Origin: Alosa alosa
Taxonomy: Eukaryota; Chordata; Actinopteri; Clupeiformes; Clupeidae
Length of the DNA: 64,000 nt
Direction: 5' to 3'
Assembly (NCBI RefSeq): GCF_017589495.1
Contig: NC_063211.1
Coordinates: 22,210,834 to 22,274,833 of the forward strand
Position 1 is the first letter of the stretch. Every line of letters starts with the position of its first letter. Position numbers and translations under genes: made by a program. The notes under the pieces were generated by a model. That model did not search any database. It was given only the letters and a program-made list of their open reading frames with translations, and had not been told where the DNA came from. Shown here piece by piece: positions 63,801-64,000 of the stretch.

Positions 63801-64000
63801 TTTGCTAGGGGGATGATGGTAGATATCGAGACAAACACGCACACACTCTAGACCGCAGTGAAGCAGAGACATGACGATGTGATGAGCTCTCGACTCGGGT
63901 GAATGTAATTGGCTCAGAATCTGATCGCCATGGAGATGATGACCTCCTCAGCGCTGTTTGGATTTCTGTGAGTTATTGTTCATGGTCCACGGCCATCTTC

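Larger units (their letters stand above)
52344..64000 (+). other. mbnl2: mbnl2 intron after first coding exon, distal part
   Basis: The intron continues to the window end; no coding exon was recognised. It carries several CA/GT arrays, a duplicated segment with a nested insertion, and AT-rich blocks with TTAATTAG-like words (about 59800-59880) that may be non-coding regulatory elements. Stretches 57300-60750 and 60900-64000 show nothing further that I can support. Confidence 0.6.

Noticed and set aside
40841..64000. Search for the second coding exon of mbnl2
   Set aside because: No sequence encoding the CSREN-CKYLHP part of the second zinc finger was seen, so the exon is taken to lie beyond the window.

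Overview
This is vertebrate DNA, almost certainly from a ray-finned (teleost) fish. It has large introns and intergenic spaces, many long (GT/CA)n microsatellites, and the usual fish mix of degraded L2/CR1-type LINE tails, an L1-like LINE, Tc1/mariner, hAT and MITE copies. Three protein-coding loci are recognisable by sequence. The species cannot be named from the window.

Layout. Bases 1-798 are the 3' end of the coding region of slc5a3 (sodium/myo-inositol cotransporter SMIT1, + strand), followed by a 3' UTR with an AATAAA near 1434. From 1.5 to 6.2 kb there is repeat-bearing intergenic DNA: an L2-like LINE tail, a 213-bp tandem repeat and microsatellites. Bases 6245-7283 (- strand) hold an oxgr1-like G-protein-coupled receptor whose frame is broken twice in transmembrane segment 5. 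From 7.3 to 26 kb there is a transposon-rich stretch with a Tc1 remnant carrying two nested MITEs, three related mariner-like elements and a 5'-truncated L1-like LINE with a clear target-site duplication.

From 26 kb to the end the window appears to belong to the 5' part of mbnl2 (muscleblind-like 2, + strand). Two candidate untranslated first exons end at good splice donors (26569 and 32430). An acceptor at 39751 opens a long exon with about 915 nt of 5' UTR, at least five short upstream ORFs and the first 58 codons of Mbnl2 (40667-40840). The donor at 40841 opens an intron that runs to the end of the window without a further recognisable coding exon. Inside the intron are an intact-ended hAT element with a perfect 8-bp target duplication (50817-52343), a duplicated segment (52.8 kb and 54.5-55.7 kb) and several long CA/GT arrays.

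The head-to-head order oxgr1 (-) / mbnl2 (+) matches the human chromosome 13 neighbourhood, which supports both gene names. Slc5a3 (osmolyte uptake), Oxgr1 (2-oxoglutarate sensing) and Mbnl2 (CCCH RNA-binding splicing regulator) share no pathway; they are neighbours, not an operon. I found no dramatic new gene system. The most interesting signals are the complex mbnl2 leader (uORFs, a candidate 84-nt intron, a YGCY cluster), the double frame break in oxgr1, and the well-resolved nested transposon history.
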